This document shows, piece after piece, positions 16,392 through 27,800 of a stretch of DNA of 49,522 nucleotides. The notes beneath the pieces were generated by a model. That model made no database searches. It was not told where the DNA came from and worked only from the letters and a program-made list of their open reading frames with translations. The stretch is from a bacterium. Its GTDB lineage: Bacteria; Bacillota; Clostridia; Lachnospirales; Lachnospiraceae. Every line of letters begins with the position of its first letter. The stretch's first letter is position 1. The position numbers and the translations under genes are program-made. Location: the NCBI GenBank assembly GCA_023663725.1, contig JAMPGX010000019.1, forward strand, positions 1 through 49,522. The letters run 5' to 3'.

Positions 16392-18680
16392 TTATACTCG
16401 ATTATAGTTAATCAGGCAGCCCTTGAGAATGATCTGCCTCTCCTCATCGGTCAAATCGCCCAGACGCAGCTTAAACTCCCGCAGTCCCTCGGACTTAACC
16501 ACATAGGCGCTGATGTCCTCCGCCCTGTTCTCCACAGCCTCTCTGATGCCGGGGATAAAGAGATAGTCCAGGTTGCGGAAGGGCAGTTCTCCCTCCTCAA
16601 TCAGGAAAGGCAACATACCCCAGTTGATGAGATTGGAACGGTAGCGCTTGGTAGCGTACTCGTTGGCGATATTGGCCCATCCGCCCAACACCTTCTGGCA
16701 GCTGGCAGCCTGCTCTCTGGCGGAGCCGTCGCCGGGCTTCACCGCAAAGATCGTGGAGCCAAAGCCGGTATTGGTATGGTTTGCATCCGGAAATTGCCGC
16801 TTGATCACGCCCATAGTCGGCTTGACGTCCGGGTGCGCCTGACAGGGATGTTCTCCCGCCATGCGAGCCTTCTCCGCCTTCTGGATATCCTTGGCCCGCC
16901 CCACATATTCGGGGTCCTTGCGGGACAGCGTAAACTCGGCCAGCCCCAGAGGATTGGAGCGGTAGCTGGAGGTCTCCCCAGAGGGAATCAGCTCATCGGT
17001 AGTGGTGACGGGATCGTGAATCTCGCTGACCACCCGCAGCACCAGATTCTCAGGCAGCTCTCCCATCTCGGGCCAATCCTTGATATTGGGACCCAGCACA
17101 ATCTCAGTCTGCGGGTCAGGCACGCCGTGAGAGTCAAAGACGCGGTTGGCGTATATATTACTGTCAAAATGATACTTGTATCTGCCGATCTCACCGTCGA
17201 ACTCCGTGGCCGGTGTCAGTATACCCTGGTTGGCAGCGGTGGCCGCAATAGAACGGGCATCCATCAGCGCCACGGAGGATATCTGGCCATTTTGCAGCTT
17301 GGAGCCCTCCCTGTTGGGGAAGTTCCTGGTCGAGTGCCGGATGCTGAAAGCATTGTTGGCCGGAGTGTCGCCCGCGCCGAAGCAGGGGCCACAGAAAGCT
17401 GTCTTCATCACCGCGCCGGTCTCCAGGATCGCGGCGGCGCAGCCGTTCTTAATCAGCTCCATGTACACGGGCATGGAGGCGGGATATACGCTCAGCGTAA
17501 AGCCGTCATTGCCAATAAATCTTCCCCGCAGGATATCAGCCGCGGCGCAGATATTCTCGAAACCGCCGCCCGCGCAGCCCGCGATAATGCCCTGATCCAC
17601 CTGGAAGCGGCCATCCTTCACCTTGTCCTTCAAGCGCAGACTCGCCGCGCCACCCAGACTCACCTGAGCGCGCTTCTCCGTCTCCTCCAGGATGTCCATC
17701 AGATTCGCATTCAGCTCCTCGATAGTATAGACATTGCTGGGATGGAAGGGCATGGCGATCATGGGACGCACCCTGGACAGATCCACCGTGATCATGCCGT
17801 CATAATAAGCCACCTCGCCGGGAGCCAGTTCTGCATAGTCCTCACTCCTGCCATGAATCTCATAGAATTCTCTGATCTTGTCATCTGTCTGCCAGATGGA
17901 GGACAGACAGGTGGTCTCCGTAGTCATCACGTCCACGCCGATTCGGAAGTCCGCGCTCAGGGCGGCCACGCCCGGACCTACGAACTCCATCACCTTATTT
18001 TTCACATATCCGTTAGCAAACACTGCGCCGATGATGGCCAACGCCACATCCTGGGGCCCCACGCCGGATACCGGCTCACCCGTCAGATATACGCCCACTA
18101 CACCGGGCATATTGATGTCATAGGTCTGGTTCAACAGCTGCTTGACCAGCTCCGGACCGCCCTCGCCCACGGCCATCGTTCCCAGCGCGCCATAGCGGGT
18201 GTGGGAGTCCGAGCCCAGGATCATGCCCCCGCCGCAGGCCAGCATCTCTCTGGCATACTGGTGGATGACCGCCTGATGCGGAGGCACATAGACGCCGCCG
18301 TACTTTTTGGCGCAGGACAACCCAAACATATGATCATCCTCATTGATGGTCCCCCCCACCGCGCACAGGGAATTGTGGCAGTTCGTCAACACATAGGGCA
18401 TGGGAAAACGAGTCAGTCCCGAAGCCCTGGCAGTCTGTATGATACCCACAAAGGTGATATCATGGCTGGTGAGCTTGTCAAATCGGATCTTTAGCTTATC
18501 CATGCTGCCGGAGGTATTGTGGCTCTCCAGGATACCGTAGGCAATGGTATTGCGGGCCGCCTCCTCCTGATTGATTGCCTTTCCCGTCCTGCTCTTAACG
18601 GCCTCTCCCGCATCCGGCGTGTCGGCAATCAGCTCCCTGCCGTTCACGAGATATGCGCCGCCCTGCATCAATTCGATCAT
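16392..18680 (-). CDS. Aconitase-family hydratase
   Basis: 762-residue iron-sulfur hydratase. Iron-sulfur Cys candidates are in TNCHNSLC (about 100-106) and CGPC (about 429-432). [12 protein letters not shown] (156-167) and [16 protein letters not shown] are family signatures. The layout matches single-chain aconitases and the clostridial hydratase group, so citrate/isocitrate interconversion is likely but another hydroxy-acid substrate cannot be excluded. AAGGAGGAG precedes the ATG at 18680, which is preferred over the start eight codons upstream. It is the third gene after glgP and the metallophosphoesterase. Confidence 0.88.
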   Translation of the reverse strand: MIELMQGGAYLVNGRELIADTPDAGEAVKSRTGKAINQEEAARNTIAYGILESHNTSGSMDKLKIRFDKLTSHDITFVGIIQTARASGLTRFPMPYVLTNCHNSLCAVGGTINEDDHMFGLSCAKKYGGVYVPPHQAVIHQYAREMLACGGGMILGSDSHTRYGALGTMAVGEGGPELVKQLLNQTYDINMPGVVGVYLTGEPVSGVGPQDVALAIIGAVFANGYVKNKVMEFVGPGVAALSADFRIGVDVMTTETTCLSSIWQTDDKIREFYEIHGRSEDYAELAPGEVAYYDGMITVDLSRVRPMIAMPFHPSNVYTIEELNANLMDILEETEKRAQVSLGGAASLRLKDKVKDGRFQVDQGIIAGCAGGGFENICAAADILRGRFIGNDGFTLSVYPASMPVYMELIKNGCAAAILETGAVMKTAFCGPCFGAGDTPANNAFSIRHSTRNFPNREGSKLQNGQISSVALMDARSIAATAANQGILTPATEFDGEIGRYKYHFDSNIYANRVFDSHGVPDPQTEIVLGPNIKDWPEMGELPENLVLRVVSEIHDPVTTTDELIPSGETSSYRSNPLGLAEFTLSRKDPEYVGRAKDIQKAEKARMAGEHPCQAHPDVKPTMGVIKRQFPDANHTNTGFGSTIFAVKPGDGSAREQAASCQKVLGGWANIANEYATKRYRSNLINWGMLPFLIEEGELPFRNLDYLFIPGIREAVENRAEDISAYVVKSEGLREFKLRLGDLTDEERQIILKGCLINYNRV

Positions 18681-18708
18681 AAATCTCCTCCTTATACGCC
18701 GCATTCCC

Positions 18709-19644
18709 TCACTTTGTTCCCGTCAGGCGAATCAGCCAGGCCTCTCCCTGATATCCGGCCCCGCCTACCAGTTGCGGCACTTCTTTGTCTCCTTCAATCA
18801 TATCTTCGTCTGAAAAATGAACATGCCCCGCCAAAACCAGCTCCACAGGACTGTCCGCGGCAGTAGTCAGCGCCACAAACCGCTGTGAATGCTCATCAGG
18901 CCAGATTCCTCCATAGTTGCCCCCGCCGATGACTACAGGACTGCTCCAGACCTCTTTCGCCCTGCTGAGCACAGACTGGGTCAGAAAAGGGACATGCGCC
19001 ATGACAATCAGCGGTTTTCCCTCCGCCAGAATCTCCTCATAGTCCGGCAGCGCTTCCGCCCTCACCTGATCGGGACTGTCATCTATGCCCACCACGGCAA
19101 ATTCCCCCATATCCAGCTTCTGTATGGCGGTATTGCCCTGCATTAGAGGCGCGAGCAAGGGCAGACAGCTCTCCCTGGCCGTGTCCGTCATATATTCCCA
19201 CGGCCAGGTCCAGTCATGGTTTCCAGGCACATACAGCCACGGCATATCCAGCGCGGCCAGCTGTTCCTCCAGCCAGTCAAGATTGACCTGGGACGGCGTA
19301 TCAATGATATCGCCGCCCAGGAGCACCGCATCCACCTGATTGTCATTGGCATAGCGCAGCCATCCCGCAAATTGATCCTCAGAGGAAACGCCCTCCTGAT
19401 CGACAAATATGGACGAGCGCTCCGCCTGGTTCTCCGCCTGCTGGCCCTGAGCCTCAGGGTCCATGACCACGACATGCGTATCGGTCAGAAACAGCAGCGC
19501 ATAGTCCTGCCGCAAACCCTCCACATAGAATGTCCTCTCCTCTACATGCACGGTCTGCACTTCCTGGCCAGCGCATCCAGAGGCAATGCCTGCCAGCAGG
19601 ATTACCAAGCACGGCAGGCATATCACTCTCCTCAAATTTCTCAT
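18709..19644 (-). CDS. Lipoprotein metallophosphoesterase
   Basis: 311 residues with a signal peptide ending in the lipobox IASGC, so it is anchored outside the cytoplasmic membrane. The calcineurin-like metal motifs are all present in order: TDTHV (residues 55-59), GGDIID, GNHDW, MAHVP and GHVHF. It should therefore be an active dinuclear-metal phosphoesterase; the substrate is unknown. The start overlaps the glgP stop (ATGA), so translation is coupled, and the hydratase follows after 28 nt. Confidence 0.9.
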   Translation of the reverse strand: MRNLRRVICLPCLVILLAGIASGCAGQEVQTVHVEERTFYVEGLRQDYALLFLTDTHVVVMDPEAQGQQAENQAERSSIFVDQEGVSSEDQFAGWLRYANDNQVDAVLLGGDIIDTPSQVNLDWLEEQLAALDMPWLYVPGNHDWTWPWEYMTDTARESCLPLLAPLMQGNTAIQKLDMGEFAVVGIDDSPDQVRAEALPDYEEILAEGKPLIVMAHVPFLTQSVLSRAKEVWSSPVVIGGGNYGGIWPDEHSQRFVALTTAADSPVELVLAGHVHFSDEDMIEGDKEVPQLVGGAGYQGEAWLIRLTGTK

Positions 19645-22127
19645 ATAACTCTAACCTTATCCAGATGCCATATCTCATCGACATACTGCTGAATGGTCCG
19701 GTCGGAGGTGAACTTGCCGGAGCACGCTACATTCAGAATAGCGCTCTTAGCCCAGGCCGCCTCATCCCTGTAAGCAGCCTCCACTCTCCTCTGCGCCTCC
19801 GCATACGCTTTGAAATCCTTCAGGATAAAGTACGTGTCCGCCCTGGAGGTGCTCTGCGTGTTCAGCAGCGAATTGTACAGATGTCGGAACATCTCCGTGT
19901 CGCTGGAATAGGTGCCGTTGATCAGCTGCATCAGCACCTTGCGGATATCCTGATCGTTGTTGAAGATCTCCATGGGGTTATAACCACCATGGTTCTCGTA
20001 ATTGATAACCTCATCAGATGACAGGCCGAAGATAAAGGCGTTCTCCTCCCCTACCTCCTCCACGATCTCCACATTGGCGCCGTCCATCGTACCCAGAGTC
20101 AACGCGCCGTTTAACATGAACTTCATGTTGCCCGTACCGGAAGCCTCCTTGCTGGCCGTGGAGATCTGCTCGGACACATCCGCCGCGGCAAAGATGATCT
20201 CCGCGTTGGACACATTGTAGTTCTCGATAAATACCACCTTGATCTTATTGTTGATGGAAGCGTCGTTGTTAATCACATCCGCCACGGAAGTGATCAGCTT
20301 GATCGTCAGCTTGGCGTTGCGGTAGCCCGCCGCAGCCTTGGCGCCGAAGATGAATGTCCTGGGGAAGAACTCCATGTCCGGATGCTCCTTGATCTCATTG
20401 TAGAGATACATCACATGCAGGATGTTCAGGAGCTGTCTCTTGTACTCGTGCAGACGTTTTACCTGCACGTCAAAGATGGAGCGAGGGTCCACCTCCACGC
20501 CGTTGTGCTCCAGGATATATTTTGCCAGACGCACTTTGTTCTGATACTTGATATTCATAAATTCCTGCTGAGCCTTGGAGTCGTCCGCATAGATCTTCAG
20601 ACGACTGATCTGGGGCAGATCGGTAATCCACTCGTTGCCGATATGGTCGGTGACCCAGTCCGCAAGCAGCGGATTGCCGTGGAGCAGGAAACGCCGTTGC
20701 GTAATGCCGTTGGTCTTGTTGTTGAAACGCTCCGGGAACATCTCGTAGAAATCCTTCAGCTCCTGATTCTTCAGGATTTCCGTGTGCAGTCTCGCCACGC
20801 CGTTCACCGAATATCCGGACACGATAGCCAGGTGAGCCATCTTCACCTGTCCGTCGTAGATGATCGCCATCTTGCGAATCTTATCCTGCACGTTGACGCC
20901 GGGCACATTGCTATATTTCTTCTCGATCTCGATAATAAATCTGCGGTTGATCTCCTCCACGATCTGATAGATGCGGGGCAGCAGGCGGGAAAACAGCTCG
21001 ATGGGCCATTTCTCCAGAGCCTCGGCCATGATGGTATGGTTGGTGTACGCGCAGGTCTTGGTGGTCACTGTCCACGCCTCGTCCCAGGTCAGATAGTACT
21101 CATCCATCAGGATGCGCATCAGCTCGGCGATCGCCACCGTGGGATGGGTGTCGTTGAGCTGGAATGTCACCTTCTCGTAGAACTTGCGGATATCGTCGTG
21201 GGTGCGCATGTATTTGGCCACAGCCTCCTGCACGGAGGCGGAGATGAAGAAATACTGCTGCTTTAAGCGCAGCTCCTTGCCCGCGTAGTGGTTGTCGTTG
21301 GGGTAGAGCACCTCCACGATATTCCTGGCCAGATTCTCCTGCTCCACCGCCTTCTGATAGTCGCCCTTGTCAAAGGAATCCAGCTGGAAGCAGACCACTG
21401 GCTCCGCGTCCCAGATGCGCAGCGTATTCACGATATGATTGCCATAGCCCAGGATCGGCAGATCAAAGGGAATGGCGTTGACAGACTGGTAGCCCGCCTG
21501 GGAGAAATGCTCCCTGCCGTTCTCATCGCGGGTCACGGTCACATAGCCGCCGAATTTGACTTCCTTTTTATACTCGGGTCTGCGCAGCTCAAAGGGGTTG
21601 CCGTCCGCCAGCCAGTTGTCCGGCACCTCCACCTGGTAGCCGTCTCGAATCTGCTGCTTGAACATGCCATAGCGGTAACGGATGCCACAGCCGTAGGCGG
21701 GATACCCCAGCGTGGCCAGAGAGTCCAGAAAGCATGCGGCCAGACGGCCCAGACCGCCGTTGCCCAGAGCCGCATCCGGCTCCTGGTCCTCCACGACATT
21801 CAGATCCAGTCCCAGCTCCTCCAAAGCTTCCTTGGCCTCCTTGTAGGCCATCATATTGATCAGATTGTTACCCAGAGCACGGCCCATCAAAAACTCCATG
21901 GACAGATAATATACCATCTTGGCATCCTGCTTCTCGTACGCCTTCTGGGTATCCATCCAGTCGTCCACGATCTGATCTTTAATGGCATATGAAACCGCCT
22001 GGAAGATCTGCTGAGGAGTGGCCTCATCCAGATTCTTGCGGTACAGAGTCTTTATATTATACTGCACACTTCTCTTGAAAAGCTCCTTGTCGAATTTCAG
22101 CTTCTTGGTTGTCGTAGTACTCTTCAT
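19641..22127 (-). CDS. glgP: Glycogen phosphorylase
   Basis: 828-residue family GT35 enzyme that releases glucose-1-phosphate from glycogen or maltodextrin. The pyridoxal-phosphate Lys is in GTGNMKF at about residue 668, within the conserved block EASGTGNMKFMLNGALT. The N-terminal catalytic block VEDQEPDAALGNGGLGRLAA is also intact. The ATG at 22127 has GGAG seven nucleotides upstream; starts further out are too close to or beyond it. It is the first gene of a five-gene run and is served by two tandem promoters. Whether it favours glycogen or short maltodextrins cannot be read from sequence. Confidence 0.95.
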   Translation of the reverse strand: MKSTTTTKKLKFDKELFKRSVQYNIKTLYRKNLDEATPQQIFQAVSYAIKDQIVDDWMDTQKAYEKQDAKMVYYLSMEFLMGRALGNNLINMMAYKEAKEALEELGLDLNVVEDQEPDAALGNGGLGRLAACFLDSLATLGYPAYGCGIRYRYGMFKQQIRDGYQVEVPDNWLADGNPFELRRPEYKKEVKFGGYVTVTRDENGREHFSQAGYQSVNAIPFDLPILGYGNHIVNTLRIWDAEPVVCFQLDSFDKGDYQKAVEQENLARNIVEVLYPNDNHYAGKELRLKQQYFFISASVQEAVAKYMRTHDDIRKFYEKVTFQLNDTHPTVAIAELMRILMDEYYLTWDEAWTVTTKTCAYTNHTIMAEALEKWPIELFSRLLPRIYQIVEEINRRFIIEIEKKYSNVPGVNVQDKIRKMAIIYDGQVKMAHLAIVSGYSVNGVARLHTEILKNQELKDFYEMFPERFNNKTNGITQRRFLLHGNPLLADWVTDHIGNEWITDLPQISRLKIYADDSKAQQEFMNIKYQNKVRLAKYILEHNGVEVDPRSIFDVQVKRLHEYKRQLLNILHVMYLYNEIKEHPDMEFFPRTFIFGAKAAAGYRNAKLTIKLITSVADVINNDASINNKIKVVFIENYNVSNAEIIFAAADVSEQISTASKEASGTGNMKFMLNGALTLGTMDGANVEIVEEVGEENAFIFGLSSDEVINYENHGGYNPMEIFNNDQDIRKVLMQLINGTYSSDTEMFRHLYNSLLNTQSTSRADTYFILKDFKAYAEAQRRVEAAYRDEAAWAKSAILNVACSGKFTSDRTIQQYVDEIWHLDKVRVI

Positions 22128-22237
22128 CGTCATTCTCCTTTTCTGCTTACCTCCCACTGGCAGAGCGGTCGCCGTTTTGCCCTATGGGATTGTTTACATA
22201 TTCGTCAGATGCGTTTATAATTGATATGCAGGTATAT

Positions 22238-22266
22238 ATTATACCAAATATTTCCGGCAATGCCAA
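22238..22266 (-). promoter_or_regulatory. Proximal promoter of glgP
   Basis: Minus-strand -35 TTGGCA (22266-22261), 17-nt spacer, -10 TATAAT (22243-22238). It lies about 110 nt before the glgP ATG. Confidence 0.8.
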
Positions 22267-22296
22267 CTACTTTTGTGTTTCCACGAATAATTATAT

Positions 22297-22325
22297 ATTA
22301 TAACAAATATCGCCACCCCTGCCAA
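22297..22325 (-). promoter_or_regulatory. Distal promoter of glgP, same layout
   Basis: Minus-strand -35 TTGGCA (22325-22320), 17-nt spacer, -10 TATAAT (22302-22297). Hexamers and spacing are identical to the proximal promoter 59 bp away, and flanking bases are partly shared, suggesting a local duplication. The rest of 22128-22429 holds no gene. Confidence 0.75.
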
Positions 22326-22429
22326 CTGTTTTCCCGATGCTTCACATTTTCTTTTTCAGGCATTTTTTTCCTATAATTTCACACGACGCTCTGATATGCG
22401 GATCTCTTTAGATGCTACTCTTGCACCTC

Positions 22430-23314
22430 CTACTTTTTCAAGAATTGATAAAATGTTTCCGCAGCGAGGCTTTTACCCCGCCCTTTATCCGAGACAATCT
22501 GTATAGATCGTCTCGGGATATCGCAGTTAAGGCGTATTTGAACCAGCTTCTTTTCCTCCAGCAAAGGGCGCGCCAACTGCTCCGGCACAAAACCAATCCC
22601 CAGATTATTTTCGATCATCGGCAGCATGAGATCAGACGTGGCGACTTCCATATCCGGCTCCAGATCTATCCCCTGCTCAATAAAGAAATTCTTGTAGAGA
22701 TGATAAGTCACGCTCTCTCTGCCCAAGCCTATCCATGAATATTTTTTGATGTCATCCAGTCTCATGATCGTTTTGCCAAGGCTCGAATATTGTGTTCCGC
22801 CTACCAGAATTTCCTCAAAGTCCAGCACTTTTACGGAAGAACATGTCCTGGGCACGTCAAAAGGCGTTGTGATCACCGCAAGCTCCAGCTTACCACTTAT
22901 CAAATGTTTCATTATTTCCGGCGTCGTATGGTTGTGTATTCGAATTCGGATTCGAGGATATTCCTCCTTAAAATCACGCAGCGCTTTTAACAGGAAGAGA
23001 TGCAGCGCCGTCTCGGTCGCGCCTATCTCCACTGTGCCGTTTCTCTGTGAATCCCGCTTATATATCTCTTCCTGCGCGTTCAGCAAATGCCTGTACGCGA
23101 CTTCCACATGGGAATAGAGGATCTCCCCCTCTTTTGTTAAGCTAATCCCCCTCGCCTCACGGACAAACAGCCTGCAATTCAACTGCGATTCCAGCATTTT
23201 CATGATCCGCGTCACATTCGGCTGGTTACTGCCTATGGCGGTGGCGGCTTTCGTGATATTCCCGTATTTCGCCACAAAGTAAAAAATCTTATAATATTCA
23301 AAGTTTATATCCAT
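22430..23314 (-). CDS. LysR-family transcriptional regulator
   Basis: 294-residue regulator. The N-terminal winged helix-turn-helix (about 1-60) has the LysR pattern FYFVAKYGNITKAATAIGSNQ, followed by the periplasmic-binding-like effector domain from about 90 (VEIGATETALHLFLL). The start is set by family alignment (MDINFEYY); the longer frame adds 14 residues with no ribosome site. It diverges from the MATE transporter gene and shares its control region, so it probably regulates that gene and itself. The effector is unknown. Confidence 0.9.
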   Translation of the reverse strand: MDINFEYYKIFYFVAKYGNITKAATAIGSNQPNVTRIMKMLESQLNCRLFVREARGISLTKEGEILYSHVEVAYRHLLNAQEEIYKRDSQRNGTVEIGATETALHLFLLKALRDFKEEYPRIRIRIHNHTTPEIMKHLISGKLELAVITTPFDVPRTCSSVKVLDFEEILVGGTQYSSLGKTIMRLDDIKKYSWIGLGRESVTYHLYKNFFIEQGIDLEPDMEVATSDLMLPMIENNLGIGFVPEQLARPLLEEKKLVQIRLNCDIPRRSIQIVSDKGRGKSLAAETFYQFLKK

Positions 23315-23349
23315 ATGATTTTTACATCCCTTAGATATATAATATATAT

Positions 23350-23399
23350 TTTTCATATCTCACGAGACGTATTATAATACACTTCTGAAAAGATGTAAA
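23350..23399. promoter_or_regulatory. Overlapping divergent promoters of LysR and MATE genes
   Basis: Plus strand: TTTTCA (23350-23355), 17 nt, TATAAT (23373-23378) for the MATE gene. Minus strand: TTTACA (23399-23394), 17 nt, TATAAT (23376-23371) for the LysR gene. Both -10 boxes lie in one palindrome, GTATTATAATAC (23369-23380), so the two promoters should exclude each other. Confidence 0.7.
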
Positions 23400-23424
23400 T
23401 ATATTGGGGAAAGGAAGCAAACAA

Positions 23425-24750
23425 ATGAACAGGGATCTGACAGTGGGAAAACCGGAGACAGTTTTATGGAGATTTTGCCTGCCGCTGTTCGGCAGTATCA
23501 TTTTCCAGCAGCTATACAATATCGCCGACAGTCTGGTGGCCGGTAAATTTATCGGGGAAAACGCGCTGGCCGCAGTCGGAAACAGCTATGAGATCACACT
23601 GATTTTTATTGCGTTTGCCTTTGGATGTAATATGGGATGTTCCGTCATCGTATCCCAGCTGTTTGGCGCAAAAAAATACGGCAGATTAAAAACAGCGGTA
23701 TCCACAGCCTGCATTTTCAGCGCTTTTCTCTGCGCCGCGCTGATGCTTGTCGGGATGATCGGATGCGGCCCGCTGTTGCGCTTGATCCAGACGCCGCCGG
23801 AAGTATTTGACGACTCAAGACTGTATCTGGACATTTACATCTGGGGACTGCCGTTCGTATTTTATTATAATATTGCCACCGGAATTTTCTCCGCTCTGGG
23901 CGATTCCAAAACCCCTTTCTATTTTCTGGCGGTTTCTTCCACGTCAAATATTGCCGTAGATATTCTGTTTGTAAAGGCATTCGATATGGGAGTGGCAGGC
24001 GTCGCGTGGGCCACCTTTTTATGCCAGGGGGTAAGCTGCGCGCTGGCAGTGCTCACAGTTTGGAAGAGACTTAAAGGGATCCGAACCCAGGAACCCTCGC
24101 CGCTGTTTGATCGGATACTCTTAAAAAAGATCGCGGCAGTGGCCATACCCAGTATCCTGCAACAGAGCTTTATATCCGTGGGAAATATCCTGATCCAGGG
24201 CGTTATCAACGGATTCGGTACTTCGGTCATGGCGGGCTATTCGGCGGCGGTGAAACTCAATAACATGGTCATCACCTCCTTGACCACAATAGGCAACGGA
24301 GTATCCAATTTCGCGGCGCAGAATCTCGGGGCCGGCAAGTACGAACGGATCAGAGAATGCTTTCACGCGGGAATCAGGATAGTGTGGTGTCTGTGCGTCC
24401 CGTTCTGTATCGTTTACATATTCTTGGGAAAATATCTGCTGATGCTGTTTATGAAAAATGACTCCGCCGCGGCGATGCTGACAGGCAGACAGTTTCTGTG
24501 GATACTGTCCCCCTTCTATTTTGCCGTATCGACTAAATTGGCGGCGGACGGCATACTCAGAGGAATCGGCGCCATGCGACAGTTTGTCGTCGCCACTTTT
24601 ACTGATCTGATCCTGCGCGTGGTTTTGGCCTTTGTTCTGGCGCTGTGGACAAAGGCCGCTGTGGGCATATGGTGCGCCTGGCCCGTCGGCTGGGTGATCG
24701 GTATGATTCTCTCTGTCTTCTTTTACAAAAGAGTGTCCCGATTCCAATAG
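23425..24750 (+). CDS. MATE-family efflux transporter
   Basis: 441-residue membrane protein with about twelve hydrophobic segments and the MATE pattern at the N-terminus of each half (PLFGSIIFQQLYNIADSLV and PSILQQSFISVGNILIQ). MATE proteins exchange cations for drugs or metabolites. The ATG at 23425 has AAAGGAAG seven nucleotides before it; the longer frame begins at a TTG without a ribosome site. It is transcribed away from the LysR gene, the usual layout for a regulator and its transporter. The substrate is unknown. Confidence 0.92.
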   Translation: MNRDLTVGKPETVLWRFCLPLFGSIIFQQLYNIADSLVAGKFIGENALAAVGNSYEITLIFIAFAFGCNMGCSVIVSQLFGAKKYGRLKTAVSTACIFSAFLCAALMLVGMIGCGPLLRLIQTPPEVFDDSRLYLDIYIWGLPFVFYYNIATGIFSALGDSKTPFYFLAVSSTSNIAVDILFVKAFDMGVAGVAWATFLCQGVSCALAVLTVWKRLKGIRTQEPSPLFDRILLKKIAAVAIPSILQQSFISVGNILIQGVINGFGTSVMAGYSAAVKLNNMVITSLTTIGNGVSNFAAQNLGAGKYERIRECFHAGIRIVWCLCVPFCIVYIFLGKYLLMLFMKNDSAAAMLTGRQFLWILSPFYFAVSTKLAADGILRGIGAMRQFVVATFTDLILRVVLAFVLALWTKAAVGIWCAWPVGWVIGMILSVFFYKRVSRFQ

Positions 24751-24820
24751 AAATTTTTCAACCTGTTGGGCGAGTGCCTGTTCAAGATTACATTCTACCA
24801 ACACAGGCATACTCACATTC

Positions 24821-24847
24821 CGGATGCGTCCGGAAAGGACGCATCCG
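24821..24847. other. Perfect hairpin between convergent MATE and ileS genes
   Basis: Eleven-bp arms CGGATGCGTCC and GGACGCATCCG around a 5-nt loop, 7 nt past the ileS stop. No T-run follows on either strand, so a terminator role is possible but not of the simple intrinsic kind. Confidence 0.6.
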
Positions 24848-24853
24848 CCACGA

Positions 24854-27800
24854 TTACATTTTCTCCAGGCTGATCGTCACGTTCTCGCCGTTGACATTCC
24901 ACTCTTTAGATACCGCGTAAGTGGCGTCCTCACGAAGCTCCTCCGCTAGCACTTTACCGCAGATGGCCTCTCGGTTGTTCTCTGCGATGGCAAAAATCCG
25001 ATCGTTGCCGCTTAAGGATACCCTGATGTGGTCCATGACCTCAAAACCCGCATCCTTGCGCATGGTCTGAATCTTGCTGATGATCTCGTAGACAAAGCCC
25101 TCCTCCACCAGCTCCTGGGTCAAATTGGTGTCCAGCACTACGGTCATCTGATTGTCCTCCTGGGACACATAGCCCTCTTTCTGGGCCATGCTGATCAGCA
25201 GATCGTCCTCGGTGAGTTCCACCGCCACGCCGTCCACGTCAAAACTCAGTTTCCCGTTCGTCTTCAGTTCATCCATGGCCGCGTTGCCGTTCAGGGAGCC
25301 CAGCGCCTTCTGGATGCCGCCCAGCTGTTTGCCGTATTTCGGGCCCACCGTGCGCAGCTGGGGTTTGAACGTATAGGAAGTAAAGTCGCGCACATCGTCT
25401 GTGAAGACCACTTCCTTCACATTCAGTTCATCCCGAATGATATCCATATAGAAATCATCCAGACGGAAATCCGCCTTGATATACATCTTGCCGATGGGCT
25501 GGCGGTTCTTGATGGCGGCGTCGTTGCGGCAGGCTCTGCCCATCACCACGACGGCCAGCACGTCCTTCATGGACTCCTCCAGAGCCTTGTCGATCCACTC
25601 GGCCTGCGCCTGGGGGAAGTCGCACAGATGAATGCTCTCCGGCGCGTCCTTATCCACGCTGCGCACCATGTTCTGATAGATATCCTCAGTCATGAATGGG
25701 ATCATGGGAGCGGCGGCCTTGCTGATAGTCACCAGCGCCGTATACAGGGTCATATAGGCGTTTATCTTGTCCTGCTCCATGCCCTTGGCCCAGAAACGCT
25801 CGCGGCTGCGGCGCACATACCAGTTGCTCATCTCGTCCACGAAGTCCTCCAGCGCCTTGCCCGCCTCGGGAATCCGGTATTTGTCCAGATGGTCGTCCAC
25901 CTCGCCCACCACGGTATTTAATCTGGACAAAAGCCAGCGATCCATGACCGGCAGCTTGTCGTACTCCAGCGTATATTTCGTAGGGTCAAAGTTGTCAATA
26001 TCCGCGTACAGGATATAAAAAGCGTAGGTGTTCCACAGGGTGCCCATGAACTTTCTCTGGCCCTCCTGCACGATCTTGCCCGCGAAACGCTTGGGCAGCC
26101 AGGGGGAACAGCTGGTGTAGAAATACCACCGGATCGCGTCCGCGCCGTACTGGGCCAGCGCCTCGAAGGGATCCACCGCGTTGCCCTTGCTCTTACTCAT
26201 CTTCTGGCCGTTCTCGTCCTGCACATGGCCCAGCACGATCACATTCTCATAGGGGGCCTTGTTGAACAGCAGCGTGGACTCCGCCATCAGGGAGTGGAAC
26301 CACCCTCTGGTCTGGTCCACGGCCTCGGAGATAAACTGGGCCGGAAACTGCTGTTCAAACACTTCCTTATTTTCAAAGGGATAATGGTGCTGGGCGAAAG
26401 GCATGGCGCCGGAGTCAAACCAGCAATCCAGCACTTCGGGTACCCGGTGCATCTGCCCGCCGCACTTCGGGCAGGGATAGGTCACTTCGTCGATATAGGG
26501 CCTGTGCAGCTCCACCTTGACGGCGTCGGGCCTGCCTGCCTTGTCCGCCAGCTCCTGGCGGCTGCCGATACATTCCTGATATCCGCAGGAACACTCCCAG
26601 ATATTGAGCGGCGTACCCCAGTAGCGGTTGCGGGAGATCGCCCAATCCTGAATGTTCTCCAGCCAGTTGCCGAAACGTCCGGTGCCGATGGACTCGGGAA
26701 TCCAGTTTACCGTATTGTTGTTGCGGATCAGATCGTCCCGCACAGCGGTCTCCCGAATATACCAGGATTCTCTGGCGTAATAGATCAGGGGGGTGTCGCA
26801 CCTCCAGCAGTGAGGATAATCATGCTCAAACTTGGGGGCGTCAAAAAGCTTGCCCTCGCCGTCCAAATCTTTCAGGATCTGAGGATCCGCTTTTTTCACA
26901 AAGATACCGCTGTAAGGAGTCTCCTGCGTGAGCTGGCCCTTGCCGTCCACGAACTGTACAAAGGGCAGATCGTACTTGCGGCCCACATTGGCGTCGTCCT
27001 CACCGAAAGCGGGGGCGATGTGTACGATGCCGGTACCGTCGGACATGGTGACATAGTTGTCACAGGTCACAAAGAATCCCTTCTTGCCCTGTCTCGCGGC
27101 CGCTTCTCCGGCGCAGGCAAACAGCGGCTCATACTCCTTGTACTCCAAATCTTTGCCCAGATAAGTCTCCAGCACCTCATAGGCGGGGGTATCCTCCCCT
27201 GCCAGCCTGCCCAGCACAGTGTCCAGCAGGGCCTGAGCCATATAATAGGTATAACCGTCTGCGGCCTTGACCTTGCAGTAAGTCTCGTCCGGGTTCATGC
27301 ACAGCGCCACATTGGAGGGCAAGGTCCAGGGCGTAGTCGTCCAGGCCAGGAAATAGGCGTCCTCTCCGACTACTTTAAAGCGAACTACGGCGGAGCGCTC
27401 TTTCACCAGCTTATAGCCCTGGGCCACCTCCTGGGTGGACAGGGGCGTGCCGCAGCGTGGGCAGTAGGGAACGATCTTAAAGCCCTTGTACAGCAGGCCC
27501 TTATTCCAGATCTCTTTCAGAGCCCACCACTCGGACTCGATAAAATCATCATGATAGGTCACGTAAGGGTCGTCCATATCCGCCCAGAATCCTACGGTGC
27601 CGGAGAAGTCCTCCCACATGCCCTTGTATTTCCAGACGCTCTCCTTGCATTTGTCAATAAAAGGCTCCAGGCCGTAGGCCTCGATCTGATCCTTGCCATC
27701 CAGTCCCAGCAGCTTTTCCACCTCGATCTCCACAGGCAGTCCGTGGGTGTCCCAGCCCGCCTTGCGGGGCACCATATAGCCCTTCATCGTGCGGTAGCGG

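Noticed and set aside
16296-18494. 732-codon plus-strand open frame across the hydratase gene
   Set aside because: Shadow of the aconitase-family gene: no ribosome site, no family motif, His/Gln/Leu-rich.
20382-21992. Two plus-strand open frames across glgP
   Set aside because: Antisense shadows without ribosome sites or known motifs.
24821-24847. Intrinsic terminator for ileS or the MATE gene
   Set aside because: The stem is perfect but neither side has a T-run, so I list it only as a hairpin.
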